Source: Massospora cicadina
Lineage: Eukaryota; Entomophthoromycota; Entomophthoromycetes; Entomophthorales; Entomophthoraceae
Length of the DNA: 64,000 bases
Assembly: GCA_022478985.1 (NCBI GenBank)
Contig: JAKSZP010009597.1
Coordinates: 21,151-85,150, forward strand
Reading direction: 5' to 3'
The translations under genes and the position numbers were made by a program. Shown in pieces: positions 55,654 through 64,000 of the stretch (positions are counted from its first letter, which is position 1; the number at the start of each line of letters is the position of its first letter). The notes below the pieces were generated by a model. It was given only the letters and a program-made list of their open reading frames with translations. It was not told where the DNA came from and ran no database searches.

Positions 55654-57150
55654 CCATTCTTAGCTAGACTATTCCACTTTACTATAACTGTGATAAGGCA
55701 AGTGAGAAAAAGAAACCCAGTCTATTCATAAATCTGGACTACAAAGATGGAGTCATTTTATTGAGTATTCCAAAGCTCAGTCAAAGAAAAAACTACTTCT
55801 CACTCAGATTGATGAGTCAAATGGCATTCCACTTTGATCAAATCAGATTATCACTATACCATCTGGAGAATAAGTATTTGTCACAACAGGACTAACAATT
55901 AATATCCCGGATGGACTTTATGGTGAAGTATATCAACCATGGTCTAAATCTCATTTAAACTAACATTGCCCCTGGTATTATCATTCTGGGCCACGGAGAA
56001 ATACATATCTTGTGTGCAAACCTGCAAAATCAGCCCATTTCCATTGGGCGACATCAAATAATCACTTTTTTGCATCTGTTCCCTACCACAGAAATTCACT
56101 CATTCCATGAGTTTGGAACTTTTGTCAAATTAGAACTCCCCAATAAGGACCTACTCTGCATCAATGATGTTGTCCCTATGGCTGATTAAGCAACCTGACC
56201 AACTTTGAGAAAGGCCAAGCTCAGGCGTTATTCTCAAAATTGGGATATTTTTGCAAAAGATGATTTCAACCTGGGTTGTGCTAATGGTGTCACCCACAAA
56301 ATCTATACTGGAGAACATAAACCTATTTGATTACGCCTGATTAGACGCTCAAAATCATCAGAAGAAGCAGTATCCAAGGAGATTAAGAAACTCCTCAATT
56401 GCGGCATGCTAGTCCCTTCAAAAAGTCCATGGGCAGCGCCAATTTTAATAGTGAAAAAGAAGGATGGAAGCAACTGAGTAGTCATTGACTATTGGAAGTT
56501 GAACAACATCACAAAAAAGGACTCGTACCCACTGCCACGAATTGATGATACCTTGGATAGGCTAGGGGGTGCAAAGTTTTTCTTGGCAATGGATCTTATC
56601 AGCGGATATTGGCAAATAGATCTTCCAAAAGCGGAGCGCAAGAAATGTGCAATTATAACCCAAAAAGGTCCATATCCAGCTGACAAGAATGCCTCAAGCT
56701 CTTCAATGCCCTAGTTACCTTTCCTAGAGCCATGGACACAATTCTTGAAGATTTGAAGTTTTCATGTGTACTAGTTTACCTTGATGATATCAACGTTTTC
56801 AGCCGCACTTTTGACAACACCCTGGAACACTTAGAGGAGGTTTTCAGAAGTCTAGAAGCTGCAAACTTAAAAATCAAGCCCAGAAAATGTTAGTTTTTTA
56901 AAAACCAACTAGAATACCTTGGATTTGTGATTGATAAAGTGGGTCTTCGGCCCCAATTCTCTAAGTTGGATGGCATCTCCAAAATGAAATAGCCAGAACA
57001 AAGCACAATATTCAAGTATTCCTAGGCATGATTGGGTACTATCGCCAATTTATTGCTGACTTTGCACAACTTGGAGAGCCACTTTTCTATCTGCTTAAAG
57101 ATAAGGTCCCATTTGACTGAACTCCAGCTTGCCAAGATGTGTTTAACCAA
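55654..57150 (+). pseudogene. M: linker and reverse transcriptase
   Basis: The linker (55660-56300) matches A, for example HSFHEFGTFVKLELPNKDLL near 56100-56160. RT starts near 56370 with SSEEAVSKEIKKLLNCGMLVPSKSPWAAPILIVKKKDGSN, then 56499-56714 NNITKKDSYPLPRIDDTLDRLGGAKFFLAMDLISGYWQIDLPKAE, and the palm CVLVYLDDINVFSRTFDN (about 56765-56820) with both aspartates. The thumb follows to 57100 (IQVFLGMIGYYRQFIADFAQL). Stops occur at TAG and TGA sites throughout. Confidence 0.82.
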
Positions 57151-57567
57151 CTTTGATTGGCCCTATTAAGCGCGCCTGTTCTTCAATATCCAGACTTTGA
57201 TCGTGAATTTATCATCCAAACTAATGCATCCTGAACAGCAGTGGGGGCCGTGTTATCCCAAGTTGGAGAAGACGGTGAAGAACATCCAGTTGCCTTCACT
57301 AGTCGGACCTTAAACGTTCATGAAAGGAACTACATGGTGATGGAGCAAGAATGCTTAGCTGTCATATATGCTTGCAAGCAATTCTGGGTCTACCTTCATG
57401 GTACTCATTTCAAAGTTGTTACCAATCATGCCTCCCTAAGATGGTTGAATGACTTAAGAGAACCTGAGGGCCAATTAGCCCGCTGGGCATTAAAGCTTCA
57501 AGCCTATGACTACACCATCAAGCATCAAGTGGGTGCAAAACACCAAAACGCCAACTGTCTATCCTGA
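57151..57567 (+). pseudogene. M: RNase H
   Basis: Frame 57241-57567 (108 codons) reads GAVLSQVGEDGEEHPVAFTSRTLNVHERNYMVMEQECLAVIYACKQF, LHGTHFKVVTNHASLRWLNDL and GAKHQNANCLS. The DHASL motif is NHASL, so one catalytic Asp is lost; the Glu of EQECLAV is kept. The first Asp (TDASxxA) lies before 57240, where the sequence reads QTNAS, also changed to Asn. It degrades the RNA strand during cDNA synthesis in active elements. Confidence 0.85.
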
Positions 57568-57619
57568 CTACCCACCGTCACAACACTTAGTTGGGCCACC
57601 AATTAGTTCTTTATGAAAA

Positions 57620-58806
57620 TGATCACCGGAGATTATCAGGATGATCCCAAATCTGTCCAAAAAATACTATCAGATTTATGAAAAAATACAATCATCAAAA
57701 ATTGGGACACTTTACAAGATCGTTGAGGACAAAAAGTTCATTTTATAAGACCATCGATTGAACAGACCTAATAATGTCAGCGCATAAGGCCATAGGGCAT
57801 GGTGGATTCAAGAAGATGAAAGAGCATCTGAAGCAATTCTACTACTGGAAGTCAATGCATTTTGGCATCCAAGAAACGCTAGAATGCTGTGCAGAGTGCC
57901 AAGGTGAAAAACCATCCCAAAAAAGCACATCTTACCAGCTTGTTTGGCCCAAGTTTGCCTGGCACACTGTATCCATCGACATTGTTGGCCCACTTCCAAC
58001 AAGCAATATGAAGGCCAAGTACATAATCATAGCCATCAACCACTTGACCAAATGGGTTGAAGCCAAGGTTATTTGGGAATCAGGAGCAGCAACTACAGCC
58101 AAGTTCATACTTGAAAACATCATCCACAAACATGGATGCCCTCAGGTTATTCTGACCAATAATGGAACCAACTTTACCACAAATGATCTTACTAAGCTCA
58201 ACCAACTAATGGGAGTACGTGGTGTGCTTTCCTCTCCCTATCACCCCAAAACTAATGGGACTGTTGAGCGTGCAAACAGGACGTTGGTGAACATTATCCA
58301 GAAATTAACCTCAGCCAAACCATCTGAATGGAGTACATATCTAAGTTTGGCAGTCTTCGCCTACAATATCTCCTACCATTCATCAACCAGGATGTCTCCA
58401 TTTCAAGTACTATATGGTAGACACCCGCCCTACCAATGCTGATATATTTGGCCCTAGAGGATCCAGTGAAAACGCTTACCCTCAGTACATTGAGAAGCTT
58501 GCGAATGCCTTAATCAAACTACAAGCTCAAACCTTTGACAACAGTTTTGCTGAGAAAAAGGCCTGACATCAAAAGAACTTAGAGAATCAGTAACCCACTG
58601 GCTGAATTCAAACTTAACAACGAAGTTTCATTTTGCAACACCCATGGATTGGGCCAAATGCAAAAGTTAGATTGCATCTGGGTTGGGCCATTCAAAGTGA
58701 TTGAGAAAACATTTAAGTTCATATACACCATCAAGGATGTTAGGACTGGCCATTTATACAACCAAGTCCATTCAAAATTCCTAAGAAGGTTTAATAAGCG
58801 TGCCAA
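57620..58806 (+). pseudogene. M: integrase
   Basis: Frame 57774-58442 (222 codons) has the H2C2 zinc domain (HKAIGHGGFKKMKEHLKQFYYW ... CCAEC), the core SIDIVGPLPTSNMKAK, INHLTKWVEAKVIW, ILTNNGTNF and GTVERANRT. The second catalytic residue is Asn (NNGTNF), as in A. It stops at TGA within GRHPPYQC and continues in other frames to VHSKFLRRFNKRAN at 58806. The C-terminal part (58620-58806) has NTHGLGQMQ and IWVGPFKVIEKT. No chromodomain. An A-rich stretch follows at 58810-58900. Confidence 0.85.
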
Positions 58807-59039
58807 TTAAGAAAAGAAAAGTAAAAAAGAAGAAAAGCCATAAAAAACACAAAAACAAAACCAAAACTAAAAAAAACAAAAACAAAAAATACTTAATGTT
58901 ATATACTATTTAATATTTTAGTTTACACTTGAGGTTGGGGAGGGGATACAACTTCAGATTTGGCAGGCATTCAGGCCATCATTATTCAGACTCATCAGCT
59001 GGTCTGGCTGAAGTTACCAAAAAGAAAAAGCAACTCCAT

Positions 59040-60105
59040 TGTCAAGTTTTGAAGATCACTTGCTTGGAAATTAATATCCTGCACGTCTATTTGGGCTGAA
59101 GTTCTGATGGTTGATCCTTGATAGTGCCTGTAGTTTACAGGATTTGGACTGTTTATTAACTCACTAGGCCTATAAAATTCGCCTCGACTCTTTAAGCTGA
59201 TTTTGGGCACAATTTTCTCTTCATATTTTGGAACTTCTTCTGAGGCAGGACCAACTACAAACTGGGGATTTGGTCCTTCCAGTTTATCAACACTTCTCAA
59301 AAGTTAGGATCCAGATAAACCAGGAAAAGGATAAAATAAATAGGACTTTTATTACAAGCTATTTATTAGATAATTGTCATTAGGCCAGGCGCCAGTATTT
59401 ATACCTCTAGGGCATCTCCTGGCCACATTCCAGCACAAAATTTCAACAGGTATTTTGCCACTCAGTTTGGCCTATGACTGAATCTTTTCTTAGGTTCATT
59501 AATGGCAAAATACTCTCAAAATAGGGAGGATTTAAGGTATAAAATTGCGATAAAAGCATGCAAAGATGTCCTAAGATCTTCTGAATTTCAGTTTTGTCAT
59601 ACTGCTGATGAAACACACCTTCTGTGAAATTTTGGCCTCAATTGAAGAAAATGACGCACCCTTAATTGGGACGTCAGCAGGCCTTTTCCTTGATAGTACT
59701 AAGTAACCCCTTTTGGGCGGTCTGTGCAAGTGCTATCATGCCAATTACGCGTATTGATATACAAATTTTGCCCTCAGGTGGGAAATTGATTGCATTTTTC
59801 ATTTATCTGAAGTCCACAGGATTTTCAGACGTTAACTTCAGGTCGTCCCCAAATTATTTTGTATACAATTGAATTTATTGTTTTTCAATAATTGGGACCA
59901 ATTGCCAAGATTTGATGCACTGGAATCGGCCATAATATGCAAGCAAATTTGGGCTGAGTGCCTAATAAAATACATGATTGAATTGTTGTTGAGATAATCA
60001 GCCCAAATTGGTAATTGCAATAGGCGTTAGCTCAAGAGTTGAAAGGATAATAAGCTTGATCTGATGGTTGTTGAAGGTTTTTGAGTCAACCACCAGAATC
60101 TGACA
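59040..60105 (-). mobile_element. Solo LTR of the A/M family inside M
   Basis: A 1066-bp LTR in inverted orientation, plus-strand ends TGTCAAG and TCTGACA, flanked by a perfect TCCAT duplication (59035-59039 and 60106-60110). It aligns over its length with the reverse complement of both M LTRs and carries the TATAAATA box (59396-59403). No internal sequence remains, so it arose by LTR-LTR recombination of a later insertion of the same family. Confidence 0.93.
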
Positions 60106-60180
60106 TCCATTATTGTCGGATGTTTGGGCCAATGAAAAAAGCCCAACATAGGCTAATTGGGAATCATAGGCTTATGTTCA

Positions 60181-60196
60181 AGTCAAGAGGGGGAAA
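60181..60196 (+). other. M polypurine tract
   Basis: AGTCAAGAGGGGGAAA immediately before the 3' LTR. The 3' untranslated segment 60111-60180 resembles the A segment at 3821-3900 (AATCATAGGCTTATGTT). Confidence 0.85.
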
Positions 60197-61270
60197 TGTC
60201 AGATTCTAATGGTTGACTCAAAAATAAACCTTTGACAACCATCAGATTGGGCTGAATATCCTTTCAACGCTTGAGCTAACGCCTATTGCAATCATACAAT
60301 TTGGGCTGATTATCTCAATGACAACTTGATCAAGTATTTTATCAGGCGCTCAGCCCAAACATGCACACATAAAATGGCCAACTTTTGATGCATCAAATCT
60401 CATCAATTGGTCCCAATTATTGAAACACAATCAATTTAATTGTATACAAAATAATTCAGGATGACCCAAAGTTAACGTCTGAAAATCCCGTGGACTTCAG
60501 ATGAACAAAAATGTAATCAATTTTCCAACTGAGGGTGAAATTTGTATGTCAATCCGCATAATTGGCACAATAGCACTTGCGTGGACCACCTGAAAGGGGT
60601 TACCTAGTGTTATTGAGGAAGAGTCCTGCTGACGTCCTGATTAGGGGTGCATCATTTTCTTCAATTGAGGCCAAAATTTCACAGAAGGTGTGTTTCATCA
60701 GCAGTATGACGAAACTGAAATCCAGAAGATCTTAGGACATCTTTGCATGTTTTATCGCAATTTTTGTACCTGAAATCCTCCCTATTTTGAGAGTATTTTG
60801 CCACCAATGAACCTAAAAAAAGGTTTCAGTAATAGGCGGAACTAAGCGGCAAAATAGTTGTTGAAATTTTGTGCTGGAATGTGGCCAGGAGATGCCCTAG
60901 AGGTATAAATACTGGCGTCTGGCCTAATGACCATTATTTAATAAATAGCTTATAATAAAGTTATATTTATTTCATCACTTTTCTAATTTTCTCATTGAAT
61001 CCTTTCTTTGGAGAAAGTGTTGACAAACTGGAAGGGTTAAATTTCCAGTTTGTAATGAAGCCTGCCTCAGAAGAAGTTCCCAAACCTGAAGTGAAAATTA
61101 CGCTTGAAATTGGCCAGAAGAGTTAAGGCGAATTTAATAGGCCTAGTAAGTTGTTAAATGGTCCAAATCCCGTAAACTACAGGCGCTATATAGGATCAAC
61201 CATCAGAACTTCAGCCTGAATAGATGTACAGGATAACAATTTACAAGCGAGCGATCCTCAGAATTTGATA
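60197..61270 (+). repeat. M 3' LTR
   Basis: TGTCAGATTC to AATTTGATA (terminal CA changed to TA). It matches the 5' LTR along its full length. TATA-like box at 60904-60911. The sequence after it is E2 copy 2. Confidence 0.92.
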
Positions 61271-61591
61271 ATGGTGGAAGGGGAGGGGGGTCAGGGGGCT
61301 CATCTTTGGCAGCAGCTTCCTCATCCCAGAGTAGGGTACAGGCTAAGGCTGAGAGCTAGAGCATCAGGGCATCAGATTAATGTGGTTCAACGTTCTAAGG
61401 GTTGGTATCTCATGGAAATTGCATTTAATAAAATGGCGCTGATATACTTAACTAAAGCATTTTATCTTTAATGCAGGTGTATGTGAGTTTAATAAATACG
61501 GAAATATTGGTTCAGGTAATCTTAGCTTTAGGATTCCAAGCTACAGTTACCACAAACTAAATAGCATCGTCGGCACCTTTGTGTACTTGAT

Positions 61592-62949
61592 TTATTGTAT
61601 TCTTTCTTTTTGGGGTGATAGTTTTGGGTATATCAGGAGGTGGAATACCTCCTTTGTCCATTGCCACTGATCTGGCAACAGCTTTGCAGAGGGGATGGCA
61701 ATCTGGCGTGGCAGCTGCTTTGACTGCAAGCTGGTGGTCACTGCAAAATGGGTTGGTATTTGGCTGTGGGGCATATAAATGAGGGGGGTATATGGCGTCC
61801 CATACTGAGTTAATGAGCCGTTTGGATTGTAGAGATGGTTCTTCAATAATATCACCTGATTCTTCAACTTAACCAATAACTCTAATGTGTTTGATTGAAT
61901 TGAATTGGGGAATTGGCATTTGGCTGATGATTGTTTGTTTTGGTGGAAGCATGGGGGCAAACCGTTGTCCAATCCTGTCCATGATTGGTGGTAGCATCTG
62001 TGGCACTGGGAGGGGGAGGAGCTTGATTGGTTGTAGCAGATTTATATGTAATGGTAGGCTTTGGAAAAGGGGGTTAGTATAGTACCCCATACCACAAAAA
62101 TCATAGGGTTGGTGGCAAAATTGATTCTGGTGGATGAGGGCGCGGAGCCAGTGGAAGCCACCAGGAATGGACATTTCCGTTTCAAGTGGTTTAACTCAAA
62201 ACAGTATGGACAGAAAGTCCATCCGCCCTTGACATGTGCCCATAATGGATGGTCAGTGGCAGATGGGATGACAGCATGGGGAGGAATTGCCAAAGCAATT
62301 TTATTAAAATCAGGGCTGATTGTGGCAAACGCCCAAGGCCCAGCTAGGCATGTGTCCCCATTTGGGACCACAAATTGTAGGATGGAGTTGGAGCCGTAGG
62401 TTTCCAAACCCTCCATCAGCTCCTGATGTAGCACCGCGGGGGAAGGTGAGTAGGCAAACCAGTGAACTGGACCACAAAAGTGGTGTCCGCTGGGAGCTGG
62501 GTCCAAATGGTGGGAATAGGGTACCCTGGAAACCAGGGGCACAGTTGCCACAGTGGCAGCATCAGCTTACATGTATAGCCCAAGTTGAAATACCCCTTGT
62601 AGGGGTGAAAGTCAATGAATCTGGTGGTTTATATTTTTTACTAAGATCATTTCAATTATTTGTCTATCATTATATGGAGGTAAGTCCCATAGTTGACCCA
62701 AAGGCAAAAACGCATATTGCTTTGGGAGCACCAGGGGACAGTGGGAATCACCTGGGTATGCGAGAGATGGGCTTCAAGATTCTTGGGTGAATTTAACTGA
62801 TCCAAGGTTTTGGTGGGACTGGATAAACCAGTCCAAGCACGTTTTCCCACTGGATGGAAAATGCTGATGGGAGTTTCATCGCTGCCCCATACTGGAGCAG
62901 CTGGTGGAGAATCCAATGATATTGGGAAGGATTGGCGGTTGGAAGTCAA
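61592..62949 (-). pseudogene. E2 copy 2: LINE ORF1-like protein with zinc knuckle
   Basis: Four overlapping minus frames follow one another: 62656-62949 (FHPVGKRAWTGLSSPTKTLDQ), 62042-62551 (169 codons), 61869-62174 and 61592-61972. The 169-codon frame reads ELMEGLETYGSNSILQF and WAFATI, an ORF1-type RNA-binding fold, followed by HVKGGWTFCPYCFELNHLKRKCP, a complete CX2CX4HX4C knuckle. A proline- and glutamine-rich region follows. This is the same architecture as ORF1 of the Tad1-like LINE at 30523-31935, without close sequence identity. No endonuclease or RT follows in the remaining 330 bp of the right-hand piece. Confidence 0.65.
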
Positions 62950-63172
62950 AGTTCTAATTATTTTACTTTTTATAAAATTTGCTCAGAAAGTAATGCCAAG
63001 AGGAACGAAAACTTAGTACTCATATTTAATTGCAGAAGTGAATCACCCTATCCTTATGATCATACCAATCATATGGGCTTTTTACCACCTTTATCTTGTC
63101 CCTTAGGGCCTGCCCTTCCATGTTTTCTGATTGAGCATTTAGTATGGAACCTATAAGGGAACCCTTATATTG

Positions 63173-64000
63173 GAATTTCTCAAGAAATTAAGATATTAAG
63201 GCGCTATGAAGGCTACAAAATTTCCTAGTTTTGTGGCTCTAGCAAATATTAAAATAAGGCAACGCAATTATTAGTTGTGTTGCAACAAGGTATCCAATAT
63301 GAATAATGATCTTCGTTTACAGTACCAAAAATATAGCTTCAAGAGACAAAAAATTGGTAACTTTATTAGTTAAAATTTAGAGAAGTTTATAGGAGTGGTT
63401 TTAGTATGTCTTCATAAGGCTCTTTGTGCTTCAAATGCGGTAAATTTTTTTTAGAGTTCTGATAGTGCTGATTATTATTAATATATTCATGATTACCAAC
63501 TCTGATAATATTCTTATTAGATGGGATTGATCTTCTTACTGAGGGCTTAGTCCCTTTAGAATGCTTTGCCCCTTCAGTCAGATGAGGATGATAACTCCAA
63601 AGGGTCAATCATAGTTATAAATTAGAATTGGATATCTCCAACAATTTTTAAATAGTATTATTAGACTGAGAAGTTGATCTCCATTATTAATTAGAATTGA
63701 AAATCTCAAGTGAATTTCCAACAATGCCCTACTCAATATTTTGCCTAAGGGGCACGTACTTAAAAAGCAATCTACTGTGAACCCTTATAATAACAATCCT
63801 AGAGTCAACAGCTGAAATGGAGTATTCAATACCACAATGATAGATAATATGGTAGGGACCAGACCATAATGTATAAGATTTGTGAATTCGTCCTCCAGGT
63901 CTATGATGATAAAAGAGTACCAGATCTCCTACTTGGTACTCAGGTAATGTAGGCCTATTGGCATTTGTCCTAGTTCCTTCTTTTAAATTTGTTGTAAAAA
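63173..64000 (-). mobile_element. Element L: 3' end of a minus-strand gypsy element
   Basis: At the right edge the minus strand encodes EYQVGDLVLFYHHRPGGRIHKSYTLWSGPYHIIYHCGIEYSI and VHSRLL, the C-terminal domain of a Ty3 integrase (about 63760-63960). To its left the LTR terminus in element sense is TGTTGGAAATTCACTTGAG, so the LTR ends at 63723 on the plus strand. Its other border was not found; the region 63173-63720 holds A/T-rich sequence and a 73-codon minus frame (63387-63608, basic) that I do not recognise. L probably inserted into K, and the rest lies beyond the window. Confidence 0.6.

Larger units (their letters stand above)
52340..61270 (+). mobile_element. Element M: Ty3/gypsy retrotransposon, same family as A
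   Basis: 5' LTR 52340-53411 (1072 bp) and 3' LTR 60197-61270 (1074 bp) bound it. The flanks are CTGGC (52335-52339) and ATGGT (61271-61275); the intact E2 copy has ATGGC here, so both are one mutation away from a common TSD. Plus-strand order: PBS, gag, protease, RT, RNase H, integrase, 3' untranslated region with a nested solo LTR, PPT, LTR. Without the solo LTR the internal part is 5.7 kb, shorter than A mainly in gag. Confidence 0.9.
52174..63013 (-). mobile_element. E2 copy 2: ORF1-only LINE-like element, split by M
   Basis: Consists of 52174-52339 and 61271-63013, 1909 bp when M is removed. An 18-bp duplication with two mismatches flanks it (TAGTACCCATATTCAATT at 52156-52173, TAGTACTCATATTTAATT at 63014-63031). 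The left piece matches 4020-4170 of copy 1 (GCTGACCAGGGGATG, AACAACCAGGTG), and the right piece starts at the equivalent of 4176. It inserted into the integrase region of K. Minus sense, with the 3' end at the left. Confidence 0.8.
44281..63172 (-). mobile_element. Element K: chromovirus, split by I, E2 and M
   Basis: A minus-strand Ty3/gypsy element of the chromodomain type. From the right: an RNase H-integrase linker (63032-63172), then E2 copy 2 with its nested M, then the integrase zinc region and core start (52155-51829), then I, then the rest of the integrase core (45645-45400), the C-terminal domain and a chromodomain (to about 44318). The pieces join into one continuous integrase when I (TSD CCTGG) is removed. 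Borders are approximate; gag-RT lies beyond the window or is lost. Confidence 0.75.

Noticed and set aside
62061..62790. Plus-strand frames of 112 and 156 codons in E2 copy 2
   Set aside because: They are antisense to the ORF1-like protein whose zinc knuckle is clear on the minus strand.

Overview
This window is a graveyard of nested, decayed retrotransposons. I find no host gene, rRNA, convincing tRNA or CRISPR array. It looks like repeat-rich fungal heterochromatin, most likely from a basidiomycete with a repeat-swollen genome. The reasons are that nearly everything is Ty3/gypsy LTR retrotransposon, including one chromodomain element, plus one Tad1-like LINE. The taxonomic call is inference from element types only. 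Letters A to N below are my own labels; most element borders come from 5-bp target-site duplications (TSDs), polypurine tracts (PPTs) and primer-binding sites (PBSs) read directly.

Left nest (1-27,330). Plus-strand element G carries in its integrase an insertion of D (minus, 812-25,453), whose right end is its 5' LTR. D received the plus-strand element N (3' LTR 49-811) and, in its reverse transcriptase, element B (minus, 2,001-21,692). B was hit in its PPT by A (minus, 2,701-13,248, TSD CCCCC), in its protease by a solo LTR (16,649-18,077, TSD ACAAC) and in its 5' LTR by another solo LTR (20,033-21,206, TSD CTCAG). A carries E2, a 1.9-kb LINE-like element with a 15-bp TSD (4,004-5,910).

Middle (27,331-44,280). 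H (minus) lies in the 3' LTR of G. C (minus, about 28.4 to 41 kb) follows and is split in its integrase by a nearly full-length Tad1-like LINE (plus, 30,426-35,695, 22-bp TSD). From about 40.3 to 44.3 kb there are diverged LTR-like sequences, a GC-rich island and a possible separate LTR element with its own PBS.

Right nest (44,281-64,000). K, a minus-strand chromovirus, is split by I (plus, 45,651-51,823, TSD CCTGG, structurally complete and the best preserved element) and by a second E2 copy (18-bp TSD). That E2 copy was hit by M (plus, 52,340-61,270), the same family as A, and M carries a solo LTR of its own family (59,040-60,105, TSD TCCAT). The 3' end of a further minus-strand element, L, reaches the right edge.

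Each LTR element encoded gag, protease, reverse transcriptase (RT), RNase H and integrase in that order; all are broken by stops and frameshifts. Many disabling changes are CpG to TpG/CpA transitions, including loss of catalytic aspartates in RT, integrase and LINE endonuclease. The most interesting items are the two equal-length ORF1-only LINE derivatives, the hairpin array inside a solo LTR, the CpG-linked loss of active-site residues and the primer-binding site shared by six elements.
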